A stretch of 64,000 nt of DNA from Termitomyces sp. T153 (taxonomy: Eukaryota > Basidiomycota > Agaricomycetes > Agaricales > Lyophyllaceae), in assembly GCA_018296165.2 (NCBI GenBank), contig JACKQL020000159.1, forward strand, positions 1-64,000, in the 5' to 3' direction. This document shows positions 1 through 10,107 of the stretch, piece after piece. The notes beneath the pieces are model-generated. The model did not search any database and was not told where the DNA came from. It saw nothing but the letters and a program-made list of their open reading frames with translations. The translations under genes were made by a program, and so were the position numbers. Position 1 is the first letter of the stretch; each line of letters begins with the position of its first letter.

Positions 1-356
1 GAGCCCGTGTTGTGAGGCTGTATCCTAAGGCCCCATGACTGCCATGGAGGAAATATCGATCTAGTCAGCCATAATTCGCTTCGGTTTTCGGTTGAGACAT
101 ACATACGTCCATTGACGGCAGTCGCCTTCGCTTCGGTTTTCGGTTGAGACATACATACGTCCATTGACGGCAGTCGCCTTCGCTTCCAGCATGAGCAATT
201 CCGATGGAATCCTCGACATGACTGTTTGGCACGCTTTCCTCACCTCCTTTTAGACGACAGCCAGAATCACGCTATTCATCTTCTCTGTGATAACTGTCGT
301 CATAGCGGCAGGCATCATCGCCTATTTCAGCTTTCAGAATAAGATAAAAGCAGCTA
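1..356. other. Left flank, host-like sequence, no gene recognised
   Basis: No coding region is supported here. CpG is present at normal frequency, unlike the CpG-poor transposon sequence that begins near position 357. It holds the 52-bp tandem duplication annotated separately and otherwise nothing I can name. Its first 110 bases resemble 54,636-54,735 on the other side of the transposon island. Confidence 0.5.
77..187. repeat. 52-bp tandem duplication (2.1 copies)
   Basis: Two copies of a 52-bp unit run 77-128 and 129-180 and read as identical by eye, followed by seven bases of a third copy. The unit begins CGCTTCGGTTTTCGG and ends GCAGTCGCCTT. A single diverged copy of the same sequence occurs at about 54,680-54,735. 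Confidence 0.9.
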
Positions 357-2510
357 TTAGAGCCACTGTAACCCTGACAGCCCCCTGGCTAGCTCTGATG
401 CCTTCTCTGCAGCCATCAACGCTTCCCCTGACTCTGCTGAGCCCCTGGAACCCTCCCCCACCATTCCTGACTCCACTGTACATCATCAACTCATCACCCT
501 GGTTTTCCTGACCAACTCTGGAGCATCACAATGACCCCAGGATGGCCTGCATCCTCAACTGATCCCACCAGAATATTACTGCAGCCCATCCCCTGATTGC
601 AACAGACAGCTGTCAACTCTGTGTGGCTCTGACAAGTCCTGCCACCAGACCTGCTGTCCCCTGGAGCTCTCCAGTAGTCAGTATATAAGTTGTAGAGTAG
701 CATCCCATGCTCTAATCTTGATTGTCATGACCCGTTCCCTGGACCCCCGTACATTGCCCAACAAACCCCCATCCCCCCAGAACCTCCCCCGATGCTTTGT
801 CGAACTTCCCCAGCACTCCACGCCTACTCCAGCTAACTCTGACACATTCTTGGCTAACTCTGACAGCCCCCTGGCCAACTCCAACATCTTCCCCACAACT
901 GCCAGTGCTTCCCCTGGATCTCCTGAGCCCCTGGGACCACTCCCCCGCCATGCCTGACCCCATTACACATCATCAACTCAACACCCTGGCTCCTCCAACT
1001 TACCCTGGAGTATCACAACAACCTCGGAACAGACCACATCAACAATTGATCCCATCAACATATCAACGCAGCCTGCCCTCTGGTCGTAACCAACACCTGT
1101 TGACTCCATCAAGCTCCGCCAAGCCCCGCCACCACAGCCGACATTCCCAGAGCTCTCCAGTAGTCAGTATATAAGACATAGAGTAGCTCTTCATACTCTA
1201 GTCTTGAGATTACCTACCTACCTACCTTACCTGATGTGTTTCTGATTGTTTCTTCTTGTGTTTCATGTTCTGTGTCTCATTTTCCTCATTCTCAGTCTCC
1301 CGGTCTTATCTCATCTCTATTCCATTATCATTTCATTATTGTTCTGTGTCTCCACCTGAATCTATTCTTGTTCTCGTCTTGTCTCTGTCTCATCTTGTTT
1401 GATTCTGTCTATTGTGTTCAAGTCCTCTCACCCATAATGCCCTCACGAACTCTGCAATTACGATTATGAACCTCTGACACTCTTTCACCAACTCCAGACC
1501 CTGCTACATGCTCAGCTCCAAACCCCATCAATCCCTGTTGATCCCCCATCAGAACTCCAGCTCTGCTCCTGTCATTCGCATAGCCTCCACCTCCTCCGCA
1601 CCCGCAATACTCACACACAGACTTATGCCTGAACCCTGCCAAGCCCGTCCCCCTTCCCTGCAACTCATCCTCTACTCCTCTGGACCTCCCTGGACTTGCT
1701 CAGATCAATTCCCACTAACTATCCTCACAAGTCCCCAGTATTTGGAACACCTCCAAGTGCCCGGTTGTCAGTGCAGGGAATCATGTCTGCCTAGTAAGGA
1801 CTCACCCAGTGTAGCTGAGCCCCCATGGTCAGCAGAACCTGACATTGATATTGCCTTACCTGATGTGTTTCTTATTGTTTCCATCTTGTGTTTTGTGTTC
1901 CATGTTATGTTTCCTTTTGTCTCAGTCTCTCAGTCTTATTTCAGTCTCCTGGTCTCATCCTGTCTCCAGTTCCATTATTGCTCTGATTATTGTTTTGTAT
2001 CCCTGCTTGAATCTATTTTTGTTCTTGTCTCAATCTTGTCTTGACTCTGGCTCATCTCATCCAATTCCATTTCCATTATTGTGTTCAAGTCCTCTCAACC
2101 CTATTGCCATTACAAACTCTGTGCCTATGATTACAACCTTCAAACATTCTTTAAACCAACTCTGGATCTGGCTAATTGTTCAGCCCTGAAACCCATCAAC
2201 TTCTGTTGATCCCCCATCAAACTCCAGTCCCACTCCCATCACTTGTGTAGCCTCTGTTTGCCCCACACCTCCAATACTTGCTTCTGGACTTGTGCCTGAT
2301 GCCACCTTCAAGTTCAACCCTTCTCCATACCTTGTCTTAGACTTCCCTGGACCACCCTGGACTTGCTCAGATCACTCCCCCTTGCTTATCCTCACAAGTC
2401 TCTGAGGTCTAGACCTACCCTGATGCCAAGTTATCAGTGCAGGATATCATGTCTGCCTAGTAAGGATTTGCCCAGTATAGCTGAGCCCCTGTGGTCAGTG
2501 GAACCTGACA
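357..2510 (+). mobile_element. 5' LTR of a family A gypsy element, 5'-truncated, interrupted by a solo LTR
   Basis: This is a family A LTR in two pieces, 357-722 and 1,850-2,510, separated by a solo LTR with a 5-bp target duplication. The first piece starts inside U3, so the TGTCA terminus is missing, and it runs through a TATATAAG box to the start of R. The second piece runs from R to the ending CCTGACA at 2,504-2,510, directly followed by the primer site. Sequence is CpG-poor and diverged. It belonged to an element whose internal region continues at 2,511. Confidence 0.8.
723..1844 (+). mobile_element. Solo LTR, family A, target duplication TTGAT
   Basis: A 1,122-bp LTR begins TGTCATGACCCG and ends CAGAACCTGACA. 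TTGAT occurs on both sides (718-722 and 1,845-1,849), so this is a complete insertion later reduced to one LTR by LTR-LTR recombination. It contains TATATAAG at 1,168 and the predicted transcript start AGTCTTGA near 1,200. The target is the transcript-start motif of the older LTR around it. Confidence 0.92.
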
Positions 2511-2523
2511 TAATATCAAGACT
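2511..2523 (+). promoter_or_regulatory. Self-primer binding site of family A
   Basis: TAATATCAAGACT follows directly after the LTR end. It is the reverse complement of the start-of-transcript motif AGTCTTGATATTA of family A LTRs (best seen at 12,187-12,199). It does not begin TGG, as tRNA-primed sites usually do. Confidence 0.75.
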
Positions 2524-3132
2524 CCCCCTTACCCCATTCATGATGTCTGCAATTAACTCTGCACACACTTCCATCAGAACTCCTGGTGTCTATGGTTGGC
2601 CCATGCCTGAGAGCCACTACAATTTGTTTGGCCTTGCCAAGTTTGCCAAGGCACATTGAATTGTGGAATTGATGCCAAATGTCCCCTTGGCTCTGGTCAC
2701 ACCCTCATACAATGGCTCTCTCCACAGACACCCTCTCCACTCAACCCCAATCATGCCATTCCTGCACCACCCCCATCTGCACCTCCTACATCCCTACACC
2801 TCTGCCAGCTCCACCTCCTACTAGGATCAACCATGACATCTCCAACCCAGTTGCCAACCAACCCTGGTGATAAATCCATCTACTGCTTGATGACTTCTGC
2901 AGCACCTCACCCATACCATCTCCTCAACTATAATGCAAACTCCTGCCAGAAACAATCCCTCACTGCATAAGAACAAGTCAATTCCTCCCATCAACAAACA
3001 ATGATGAGACCTCCAACCACCAAATCTTAGCCCCCTCTCCAAACCTACTGCCCCTACCCATCCCAACCAGAATAACTGCATAATTCTGGACCAGCCTCCC
3101 TCCAATGCCACACCTTCCCAAGAAAGCACACT
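2524..3132 (+). pseudogene. Gag/leader remnant of a family A element (D-type subfamily)
   Basis: This internal sequence matches the 5' internal end of element D (read on the minus strand from about 30,119 down). The short open frame from about 2,540 ends AKAH-stop at 2,659; D has AEAH-stop at the equivalent place. It contains a VYG-x-P-x-P segment resembling the start of the gag of elements C and E. Downstream sequence to 3,132 is proline- and serine-rich with no intact frame. It is cut off by the family B LTR at 3,133. Confidence 0.6.
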
Positions 3133-3501
3133 TGTAAGGGCAACCTCCAGAGCAATGGATTGGAGTCATGCAGCTAGCCGAGGGGAATCTAAAGTTTATT
3201 AGTAGAGTAGACAACAATACAATCAGTAACTAATCACCTAGCAGAGGGGAATCCAAAGAGAACAAGTCTAAGGATCCCTGCTTCTTGGCACGGTGCATCA
3301 GTGGGTGGTGGAAGCATGGGAATGACTGTATAGAAGACTAGAGCTGCTCCTAACCCTAGGGCAATGATTGCTGAGGTAATATGAAGAACTCCACAGTTCT
3401 CCAGAGATCTCCAGAGTTCTAGAAAGAGCCCTGGAGATGTTGAACAAGCTGTGGAAGTGCTGGAACCAGTCACAGAGGTTGGAAATGGAAGTCCCCTGAC
3501 A
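3133..3501 (-). mobile_element. 3' LTR of a family B gypsy element, 369 bp
   Basis: Read on the minus strand the LTR begins TGTCAGGGGACTTCC and ends CCCTTACA. It is preceded, on that strand, by the purine tract AGAGGGGGAGTGA, which marks it as the 3' LTR. A partner LTR of the same length, 369 bp, lies at 9,739-10,107. No matching 5-bp target duplication is seen (ACACT left, GAGAC at the partner's outer side), so the element was rearranged after insertion or the two LTRs come from different copies. Confidence 0.82.
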
Positions 3502-4270
3502 TCACTCCCCCTCTAGCATGCAGTGTCTTGATGTGTGGGGTAAAAGAAGTCCCTGATCACTTGGTCTGCTGGTGAGATAGGGTAGATTCCTTGTATGGCA
3601 TGTGGGGCATCTGGGTGTCTTTAGTGGAACTCCTTGATGAGTCTGGGGGCATGCACATTCTCCTGTGGCTCCCAGGAGATATTCTCAATCCCATAGCCTT
3701 TCAACTTCACCTTGTACTGTAGTCATCTCTGGAATAGACGGCTATCCAGGATTTCCTCCACCTCATATTCCTTGTTGTTGTTGACTACTATGGGGGGTGG
3801 TGGAGGTGGCAGATGATGCCCCAGAATAGGATCCTTAGGGGCTGGAGTTAGTTTGACCATGTTGAATACTGGATGAAGCTAGCACATCCCTGCAGGGAGC
3901 TGGAGTTGGTAGGCCAAGGGTACTACTTGCCGTTCCACTGTGAAGAGTCCCAACTGATGGTGTGACAGCTTTTTCAAGGGCTGGGTAGTCATAATGTCCA
4001 AGGCATCCAGGTAGACTCAATCTCCAGGCTGATATTTGTGCTCTGGGGTCCTCCTGTGATCATAGTATCATGCCATGTCATTCTTTGCCTTTGCCAGCAC
4101 CACTCAGAGCTCCTCCTGTGACCTCCTCACTCAGTCCACAGATTCATTTACTGCCTCATTCTCTGAGCATTGGGCCCAGAGTTCAAAACTCATGTGCAGA
4201 TGCTGTCCCATGTTGAGGAAGAATGGGGAGAACTGGATGGATGCATAAATGTGGTTGTTGTATTGGAACT
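3502..4270 (-). pseudogene. Family B gypsy integrase C-terminus with chromodomain
   Basis: On the minus strand this encodes the end of a chromovirus pol: a KFQYNNHIYASIQFSP segment at about 4,225-4,272, an integrase C-terminal region, then a chromodomain at about 3,640-3,790 with VEEILDSR, KLKGYG and ISWEP. It is broken by stops and frameshifts. The purine tract and 3' LTR follow directly. The rest of the family B pol is missing, because copia sequence occupies 4,271 to about 8,870. Chromodomains in this family are known to guide integration to heterochromatin; whether this copy ever did so is unknown. Confidence 0.8.
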
Positions 4271-4614
4271 TGTAGATGATTATTGTAAGTCCTCAGTCAC
4301 ACAATATGATGTTGTTTGACTAATTATTACCTGTAGATGATTATCGTAAGTCTACAGGGATGGTCGTAAGTAAAAATAGGTAAGTAAGTAAAGGTTATGC
4401 TCACCCTCAGTCACACAATATGATGTTGTTCAACTGAGGGTGGCTATCCATGGATTTAAAAGTAGTAGTAGAAAATATTTAAGGTTTGCTAGCAAAGACT
4501 AGCAAACACCAATCGAGTGAGCCACCTGGGTCAGGGAAAAAGAAAGAAACTAGAGGTAAAACATATCACATAATACAAGGTATGACGTACGGTCGTGCAA
4601 GTCATTGCTCAACA
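4271..4614 (-). mobile_element. 3' LTR of a Ty1/copia element
   Basis: On the minus strand the LTR starts TGTTGAGCAATGAC directly after the purine tract CAGGGGGAC and, by my reading, ends ATCATCTACA at 4,271. The pol stop codon (TGA, 4,609-4,611) lies inside the first six bases of the LTR. The low-coordinate half contains an internal partial duplication: TGTAGATGATTAT at 4,271 and 4,331, and CCTCAGTCACACAATATGATG twice (near 4,290 and 4,408). The inner boundary is therefore less certain. No 5' LTR is found. Confidence 0.75.
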
Positions 4615-6273
4615 GTCCCCCTGACTTGTGTGACCATCATGGTTCTTCAGACCAATTTGGCCGACCAGATAATTGTGCGTAGCTTGTGGTAATGGCTTAG
4701 TACAGATATCGGCAAGGTTTTCTGAGGACGGTATATGGTTTACTTCTATGTCGCCCTCTTGTATCCTCTCACAGATATAGTGGTGCCAAATATCGATGTG
4801 TTTTGCCTGTGCATGCCCCTTTGTGGATTGCGCTAGCGCTATGGATGAGGTGTTGTCAATGTTTAACTTTGCAGGGAGGGATTGCTCTATATTAATTTTG
4901 GCAAGGAAGTTATACATCCAGAGCACTTGTTGAGAGCTGCGTGTCATTGCCATGTACTCAGCCTCAGTGGTGGATAGAGCGATGGTCTGTTGGCGTTTTG
5001 AGCTCCATGATACTGGTCCACTGGCCATCATGAAGATGTACCCCAAAGTTGAGCGTCTGGTATCTAGATCTCCTCCATAATCAGCATCGACGTACTCTTC
5101 TGGCTTAGTTGACCCTCCCAAGCCCCTCAAGTATACGATCCGGTAATCCAGAGTGCCTTTAATGTATGTGAGCACATGCAACAGAGATTTCCAGTGGGCT
5201 GGTCCAGGGTTTGATTGGAAACATGCGAGTAAGGTTACAGCAAATGACAAGTTGGGGTGTGTTGCTGCTTTGGCCCACATAAGAGCCCCGAGTAGTTGGT
5301 GGTATGGTTTATCCTGCATAAATACGCGCTCAGCTTCATTTTTAGGGGACATGTTGCTGGTGAGTGTGGTCCCTGAGGGTAGCGGGGTGTAACATGGATT
5401 ACAATCAGCCATGCCGAAACGTTTGAGGACTCTATTAAGGTATGCCTTCTGGGAGAGTGAGATAGCTTGGGTGTGGGGGTCATGGTGTATCGCCATTCCG
5501 AGAATAAAAGAGGGCTCGCCTAAGTCTTTCACCTCATATGCCCTTACTAACTCTTCCTTGGCAAGCTGTGCCCCTTTTTTTGTTGACAATAGTCCAAATG
5601 TGTCGTCATTGAAGGTGTTGGTTATTGTCATCTTGTTGCCAGTCTGTCGTGATCTAACACATGGATCTGCTCTCAATCTCGAGTATTCTAGGTCTGAGTA
5701 TGTGCCATCCAGGGTCCAATACCAATTGAAACTGCCTTGCATCAACCCATATAAGGTTTTCCAGAGTCTAGCCAGCTTATCCTCCCCTCCGGGAAAGCCT
5801 GGGGGTAGATGCATATATACCTTGTGTTCCGGTATACTGTTGAGATATGCTGATACAAAATCAACTTGCCATATTTTTAACCCCTCTTGAGCCGCCACTG
5901 CCGCAGACATCCTGAGACTCTTGAGTCGCACTACCGCCGCATAAGTTTCATCAAAGTCCTCCCCTGCAACCTGAGAAAACCCCTTTGCCACCAAACGTGC
6001 CTTCCTCCTGATAACTTGCCCCTCAGCATTGTACTTATTGGCATAGACCCAGTGGCACCCCACAATGTTTTTGTTCTGTGGTATTGCGGCCTTGTCAACT
6101 GGCTCAAACACACCATGTTCCTCCATCACCCTCAATTCATTGTCCATCGCCGGCTGCCACAGATCAGGTCTCTCCATTGCCTCTTTGTACATCTTGGGTA
6201 CATGGGTTTTGCTTCCATCATCAGATGTATTCAGGGCTGACAGGTAACTGTAGGGTCCTTCTGCAATCAACAC
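4609..6273 (-). CDS. Copia reverse transcriptase / RNase H segment of the gag-pol polyprotein
   Basis: A 554-residue open segment is the 3' part of a Ty1/copia polyprotein. The N-terminal third has the RVT_2 core (CHWVYANKY, RRKARLVAKGF, WQVDFVSAYLN). The catalytic aspartate pair appears as F-N-DD near residue 225, the variant I associate with basidiomycete copia elements. RNase H follows with YVDADYGG, STTEAEYMA, the NIDN segment and KHIDIWHH, so all acidic residues are present. It is in frame with the upstream integrase; only a TGA at 6,313-6,315 separates them. Its own stop lies within the LTR. Any function would need readthrough of several nonsense codons, so this is probably a dead but little-decayed copy. 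Confidence 0.9.
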   Translation of the reverse strand: MLIAEGPYSYLSALNTSDDGSKTHVPKMYKEAMERPDLWQPAMDNELRVMEEHGVFEPVDKAAIPQNKNIVGCHWVYANKYNAEGQVIRRKARLVAKGFSQVAGEDFDETYAAVVRLKSLRMSAAVAAQEGLKIWQVDFVSAYLNSIPEHKVYMHLPPGFPGGEDKLARLWKTLYGLMQGSFNWYWTLDGTYSDLEYSRLRADPCVRSRQTGNKMTITNTFNDDTFGLLSTKKGAQLAKEELVRAYEVKDLGEPSFILGMAIHHDPHTQAISLSQKAYLNRVLKRFGMADCNPCYTPLPSGTTLTSNMSPKNEAERVFMQDKPYHQLLGALMWAKAATHPNLSFAVTLLACFQSNPGPAHWKSLLHVLTYIKGTLDYRIVYLRGLGGSTKPEEYVDADYGGDLDTRRSTLGYIFMMASGPVSWSSKRQQTIALSTTEAEYMAMTRSSQQVLWMYNFLAKINIEQSLPAKLNIDNTSSIALAQSTKGHAQAKHIDIWHHYICERIQEGDIEVNHIPSSENLADICTKPLPQATHNYLVGQIGLKNHDGHTSQGDC

Positions 6274-6312
6274 TGTTGGAGTGTCGCCAGATGCCCAATC
6301 CTCACCATCACC

Positions 6313-7704
6313 TCAAGCTGCCTGTTCACATTGGACAGTCTCTCTTGCTGCAATTAGTGCTGAAGTTGGTCTCGTCAGGCACGTTGATCTACGCAGGGGT
6401 ACAACTGGGAGGTTGGCTGGTTCTGCCAGTCCAGGTGCATGTGCCTCAACCCTGGCAGGGTCAAGTTGCTGGGCATCTTCTGGGTGTAGTGGTCCGCTCT
6501 CAGGTCTGATTCTAGGTGCGATTGGTTGTTGTGTGGGTAAGATGCCTGGTGTTGATGGCAATTGTGGTACCTCAGTGGCTAGGCGTGTTGGGAGTGTGGC
6601 ATTGTCATTGTCCTGGTCAAGTATGGTGAGTGGTCGGTGTCCTACCCCCTCTTCAAAGATCACATCTTGCGATGTAACAATTGATCTTGACCCTTGATCG
6701 TACAAGCGATAGCCACTGTTCGAGTATCCGACTAAATGTGTCTTGACAGATCTGGGGTCCAACTTTGATTTGATCAGCTCTTCTGGTACTTTGGCCCATG
6801 CCAGGCAGCCCCAAGGCCTGAGGTGGTCCACATGCTGTCGTCGGCCACTCCAGGCTTCATTAGGTATGGTGTCAGGGTGGCATGAGGATGGGAGCAAGTT
6901 TCTGGTATAGATCTGCGCTGCTGCTGCCTCAGCCCACAGTCCTTTAAGTAAGCCACTCTCAGCAAGTACGCAATGTACTCCCTCAAGAACCGTCCTGTTG
7001 GCATGCTCAGCCACTCCATTTTGTGCATGCGCATAGGGGGTAGTGACCCTTAATATAATGCTGTGTGCATTGAGGTACATGGACCACAACTTGTTTACCC
7101 ACTCCTGACCTGCATCAACCCTGACTTCTTGAAGTTTTTGACCTGTCTGATGTTCTGACTCCTTATAGTAAGTAGTGAAGGCTGAAAAAGTGGTTGATGC
7201 GTCTTTTCTCATCAAGAAGTAAGCCGCTAGGTGTGACGACCCCCCGTCTACTGCAAGCATCATGTAGATTGCCCCTCCCAGTGACAGCGTGCTCAATGGC
7301 CCCCATATATCCATGTGTACTCCATCGTTTGGGGTGCCCTCAGGCTTGGTGATTGCATCATATGGGTGGGCCGCATGTTTCCCATACATACAGTCCTCGC
7401 AGATACCATGCACGGTCAGGTCTCCTTTTACCTCAAGTCCATCCACTAAGTTTTTGGTGAGAGTATTCTTAATGGTTTTCACGCTTGCGTGGCTGAACCT
7501 GTGGTGCTAGACATCAAGACTAGTCAGTTTGACTTGTGATTTGGCTATCATTATGGTGGGTGAGTCGACCTTTCTAAGTTTTCCAATGAGATACATTCCT
7601 CCAGTGCCTTTTCCACACAGAACTTCCCTCCCACTTGGGTCCTCGAAGCGAACTAGACCCCCACCAAACACAATGTTAAATCTGGCCTGATCAAACTTGT
7701 TGAT
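6313..7704 (-). pseudogene. Copia integrase, two nonsense codons
   Basis: The segment 6,313-7,482 encodes the integrase core with the D,D,E residues in HMDIWGP, VRVDAGQEW and NGVAEHANRT, then the C-terminal GKWR-type region (WGCLAW, VGYSNSGYRLYD). Just upstream, a zinc-binding H..H-C..C region is present (HHRFSHAS, CEDCMYGK). A TAG near 7,508 stands where the family usually has W in an L-x-x-W-H motif, and a TGA closes the segment at 6,313. Frame is kept with gag above and reverse transcriptase below. Confidence 0.85.
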
Positions 7705-8330
7705 TTAGATCAGGTTTGAGGTGAGGTCAGGGGCATGCAGAGCATTCTTAAATACCAGTACTGATGATCCATGAACAGTTTTGCAGGTTCTTTTTACTGT
7801 TTCCTGGCCGACTACCTGGAATCTTGCACCCTTTGGTGCTGCATGCCCTTTGATAGGGGTCAGGAGTTCTTTGTAGTCAGTGAATTCATTTTTGTCAATG
7901 AAGAAGTGGTCAGTCGCCCCTGAGTCGGCATAGGTTGGGGTGTCTGTTGTGGACAGGTGTGCGCCGGTCCATCTCACCACCTGGAGTTTGTTGTTCTCAA
8001 GATTTGGTGACTGCAGGATAGCTGATAATGCATAGGTAACATGTGGTTGTGTGGGGGGTTGATCGGTGGCTGAGAAAGCGATGTTTGCTGCCGGTGGAGT
8101 AGCAGGAGCAGGTGTCTCACTCGATGGGGTTCTCGAGATCTTCCCCTTGTTCCTGAAATTTGAGGGGAACTGGCCCTCCTTTCCTCCACCCTTCCAGTAA
8201 CAATTCTCTATTACATGCCCAGTTCAATGACAGTTAGGGTTTACGCATACCAGTCTTGGTTTAGACTGGGTTTGGAGAGCGGTTGCTGAGGTACCAGCTT
8301 TCTGCTTCTGTAGCATCAGTCGGTCTCAGT
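7705..8330 (-). pseudogene. Copia zinc knuckle and protease
   Basis: On the minus strand a CCHC-like knuckle (CVNPNCH-stop-TGHVIENC) lies near 8,210-8,250, followed by a low-complexity linker and the aspartic protease motif YADSGATDHFF at about 7,915-7,945, with the catalytic DSGA intact. A TGA interrupts the knuckle at a likely W codon, and a TAA after DLTSNLI (7,705-7,707) separates it from the integrase. The reading frame is the same as in the flanking segments. Confidence 0.8.
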
Positions 8331-8862
8331 GAATGGTAAGTGCAGCTATCACATCCTTTGTCGCTGTCATCATGTATACCCCTGCTACAACTGCATTCCA
8401 CAATTCCGGGAGTGAGGCAATCAGGATCATACAAAAAGTTGTGTCATCTATCTTTGCACCCTTCTCTGTTGCTGACCTCCACTTCTCCCTAAGATCTTCT
8501 ATATGTTTAAGAAAATCCATGCCATCAGTAAACTTGGTGGCGCACAGCCTCTTTTCAGCATTCATGGCGGCAATCTCTGAGAAGATTCCATAATTCTCTT
8601 TGAGTACCATCCAAGCTTCAGCAGCTGAACCGTCCATTTTGATCCCCAATCCAACAGGATTTTTAGTGTTGTAGATTATTAAACCCAGCATGTTCATAGG
8701 GATTCCCTGTAGCAGGGGGTGTGCTGCAGGGATGGCCAGAGTAAAGGCCAGCATTGGGCAAGCAGGTGTAGGTGGCAGAAATTGCTGATTGGAGTAGGGC
8801 ACAGCACAGAGTGTGGACAGTGGAGCTCCCTCTAGATCTCCATGAGTTGTCATTGGTCCCAA
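8326..8862 (-). pseudogene. Copia gag, 5' end uncertain
   Basis: The copia gag domain is clear from about 8,720 down: AEAWMVLKENYGI, NAEKRLCATKFTDG, FLKHIEDLREKW and IASLPELWNAVV match the UBN2/retrotrans-gag type of copia elements. The stop at 8,326 falls where LTIHW is expected (W to stop). The first 40-odd codons do not resemble a copia gag N-terminus, and sequence above about 8,870 is family B gypsy gag. The copia element is therefore 5'-truncated, lacking its 5' LTR. Confidence 0.75.
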
Positions 8863-8879
8863 CCCACTTCATACCATGA

Positions 8880-9570
8880 CACAACCTTTTCATTGTCAGG
8901 GTGACCTTCTGCAAGCTTCTTGATGTGTTCCATCAGTGTGGGGTGTAAGCCATTCGGGAAGGTGAGGCATAGTTGAAGGCTGTTAGAGTAAGTGGCCTGC
9001 TTGACCAGAGCCTAGAATAAGTCAATGTACTCATCCACATTCTGCATATGCTTCCCTTGCCCATATTGCTCCCTATCACATAGTGTCAAGGCTGCAGTCT
9101 TGGCAGGGGCTGATGGGAAAAACTCCATTTAGAAGTCCTTCTTAAAGGTGGCTCAGCCCAGAAAACTTTTAAAGCTTCCAGGGCAATAGAAAGCTTGCAC
9201 TGCATAGGTAGAGGCATGTCCAGACTTCATGTATAACAGCACCCAGGCTATTTTCAATGCATTGGAGTCAAAGGCATCCCTACTGAGGTGAATGTAGGTG
9301 AGGCAGGACTGCAGGAATTGCTCCCCTCTAGAGCAGGCACCATCATATGTGTCTGGTAGTGCTGGACACAGAATCTGTAGCCATAGGGTCACTGAAGCTG
9401 CAGGGACAAGTGTGGAGGGGGTCAGGGCTAGTTATGCAGCTACAGAAGGGGTGGAGTTAGGGGTTAGGCATTTGAGCAATGCTTGGAGTGAGTGGGAGAT
9501 AAGATCCATCATTTGATGGAGGGTAGAGAGTTTGGTAGTATGGTGAGTGAGAGATGATTGTGATAAATGC
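8880..9570 (-). pseudogene. Family B gypsy gag
   Basis: On the minus strand this gives a gypsy-type retrotrans-gag region (LPDTYDGA, FLQSCLTYIHL, LLYMKSGHA, then NVDEYIDLF and YSNSLQLCLTFPNG), typical of basidiomycete chromovirus gag. It is interrupted by at least two stops. It lies directly downstream of the 5' LTR at 9,739-10,107, so it is the start of the family B element whose 3' end is at 3,133-4,270. Confidence 0.75.
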
Positions 9571-9728
9571 ACCTGGGTTTCTAAGTGTAGCAGGCAAGTT
9601 CAAGCTTCATTCTGTGGGGAAAGCTGGGACATAAAACTCTGTGGTGTTTAATCCTGGTGGGGAAGCAATGGATAGCAGTTCAGAGATTCCTTGCAGCTAT
9701 GAGGGGCTTCCAGACCAGTTTTAGAAGA

Positions 9729-9738
9729 CTTGTTCCAC
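9729..9738 (-). promoter_or_regulatory. Candidate self-primer site of family B
   Basis: Starting three bases after the LTR end (minus strand), GAACAAGTCT is the reverse complement of AGACTTGTTC, which lies inside the 5' LTR (about 9,866-9,875) and in the 3' LTR at the same place. I see no TATA box before it in this LTR. A tRNA primer remains possible, because the sequence just after the LTR reads GTGGAAC. Confidence 0.45.
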
Positions 9739-10107
9739 TGTAAGAGCAATTTCTGGAGTGGCAGATTAGAGTCACACAGCTAGCAGAGCGGAATCCAAAG
9801 TATATTAGTAGAGTAGACAATGATATAATCAGTAACTAATCACCTAGCAGAGGGGAATCCAAAGAGAACAAGTCTAAGGATCCCCACTGCCTGGCATAGC
9901 ACATCAGCAGGTGGTGGAGGCATGAGAACCACTGTACAGAAGACTGGAGCTGCTCCTAACCCTAGGGCAATGATTGCTGAGGTAATATGGAGAACTCTGC
10001 AGTTCTCCAGAAATCTCCAGGGTTCTAGACAGAGCCCTGGAGATGTTGAACAAGCTGCAGAGGTGCTGGAACCAGTCACAGAGGTCAGAAATAGAAGTCT
10101 CCTGACA
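9739..10107 (-). mobile_element. 5' LTR of the family B gypsy element, 369 bp
   Basis: The minus-strand LTR begins TGTCAGGAGACTTC at 10,107 and ends CTCTTACA at 9,739, the same length as the 3' LTR at 3,133-3,501 and easily aligned with it. No purine tract precedes it on the minus strand, in agreement with a 5' LTR. The sequence beyond it (10,108 upward) is another gag-like repeat. Confidence 0.82.

Noticed and set aside
2511..2523. tRNA-primed primer binding site
   Set aside because: The site does not begin TGG and matches the complement of the LTR transcript start over 12-13 bases instead.
3234..3473. 79-codon open frame repeated in both family B LTRs (also 9,840-10,079)
   Set aside because: Its conservation follows from LTR identity; no start context, domain or conservation of frame in the diverged copy at 53.2 kb.
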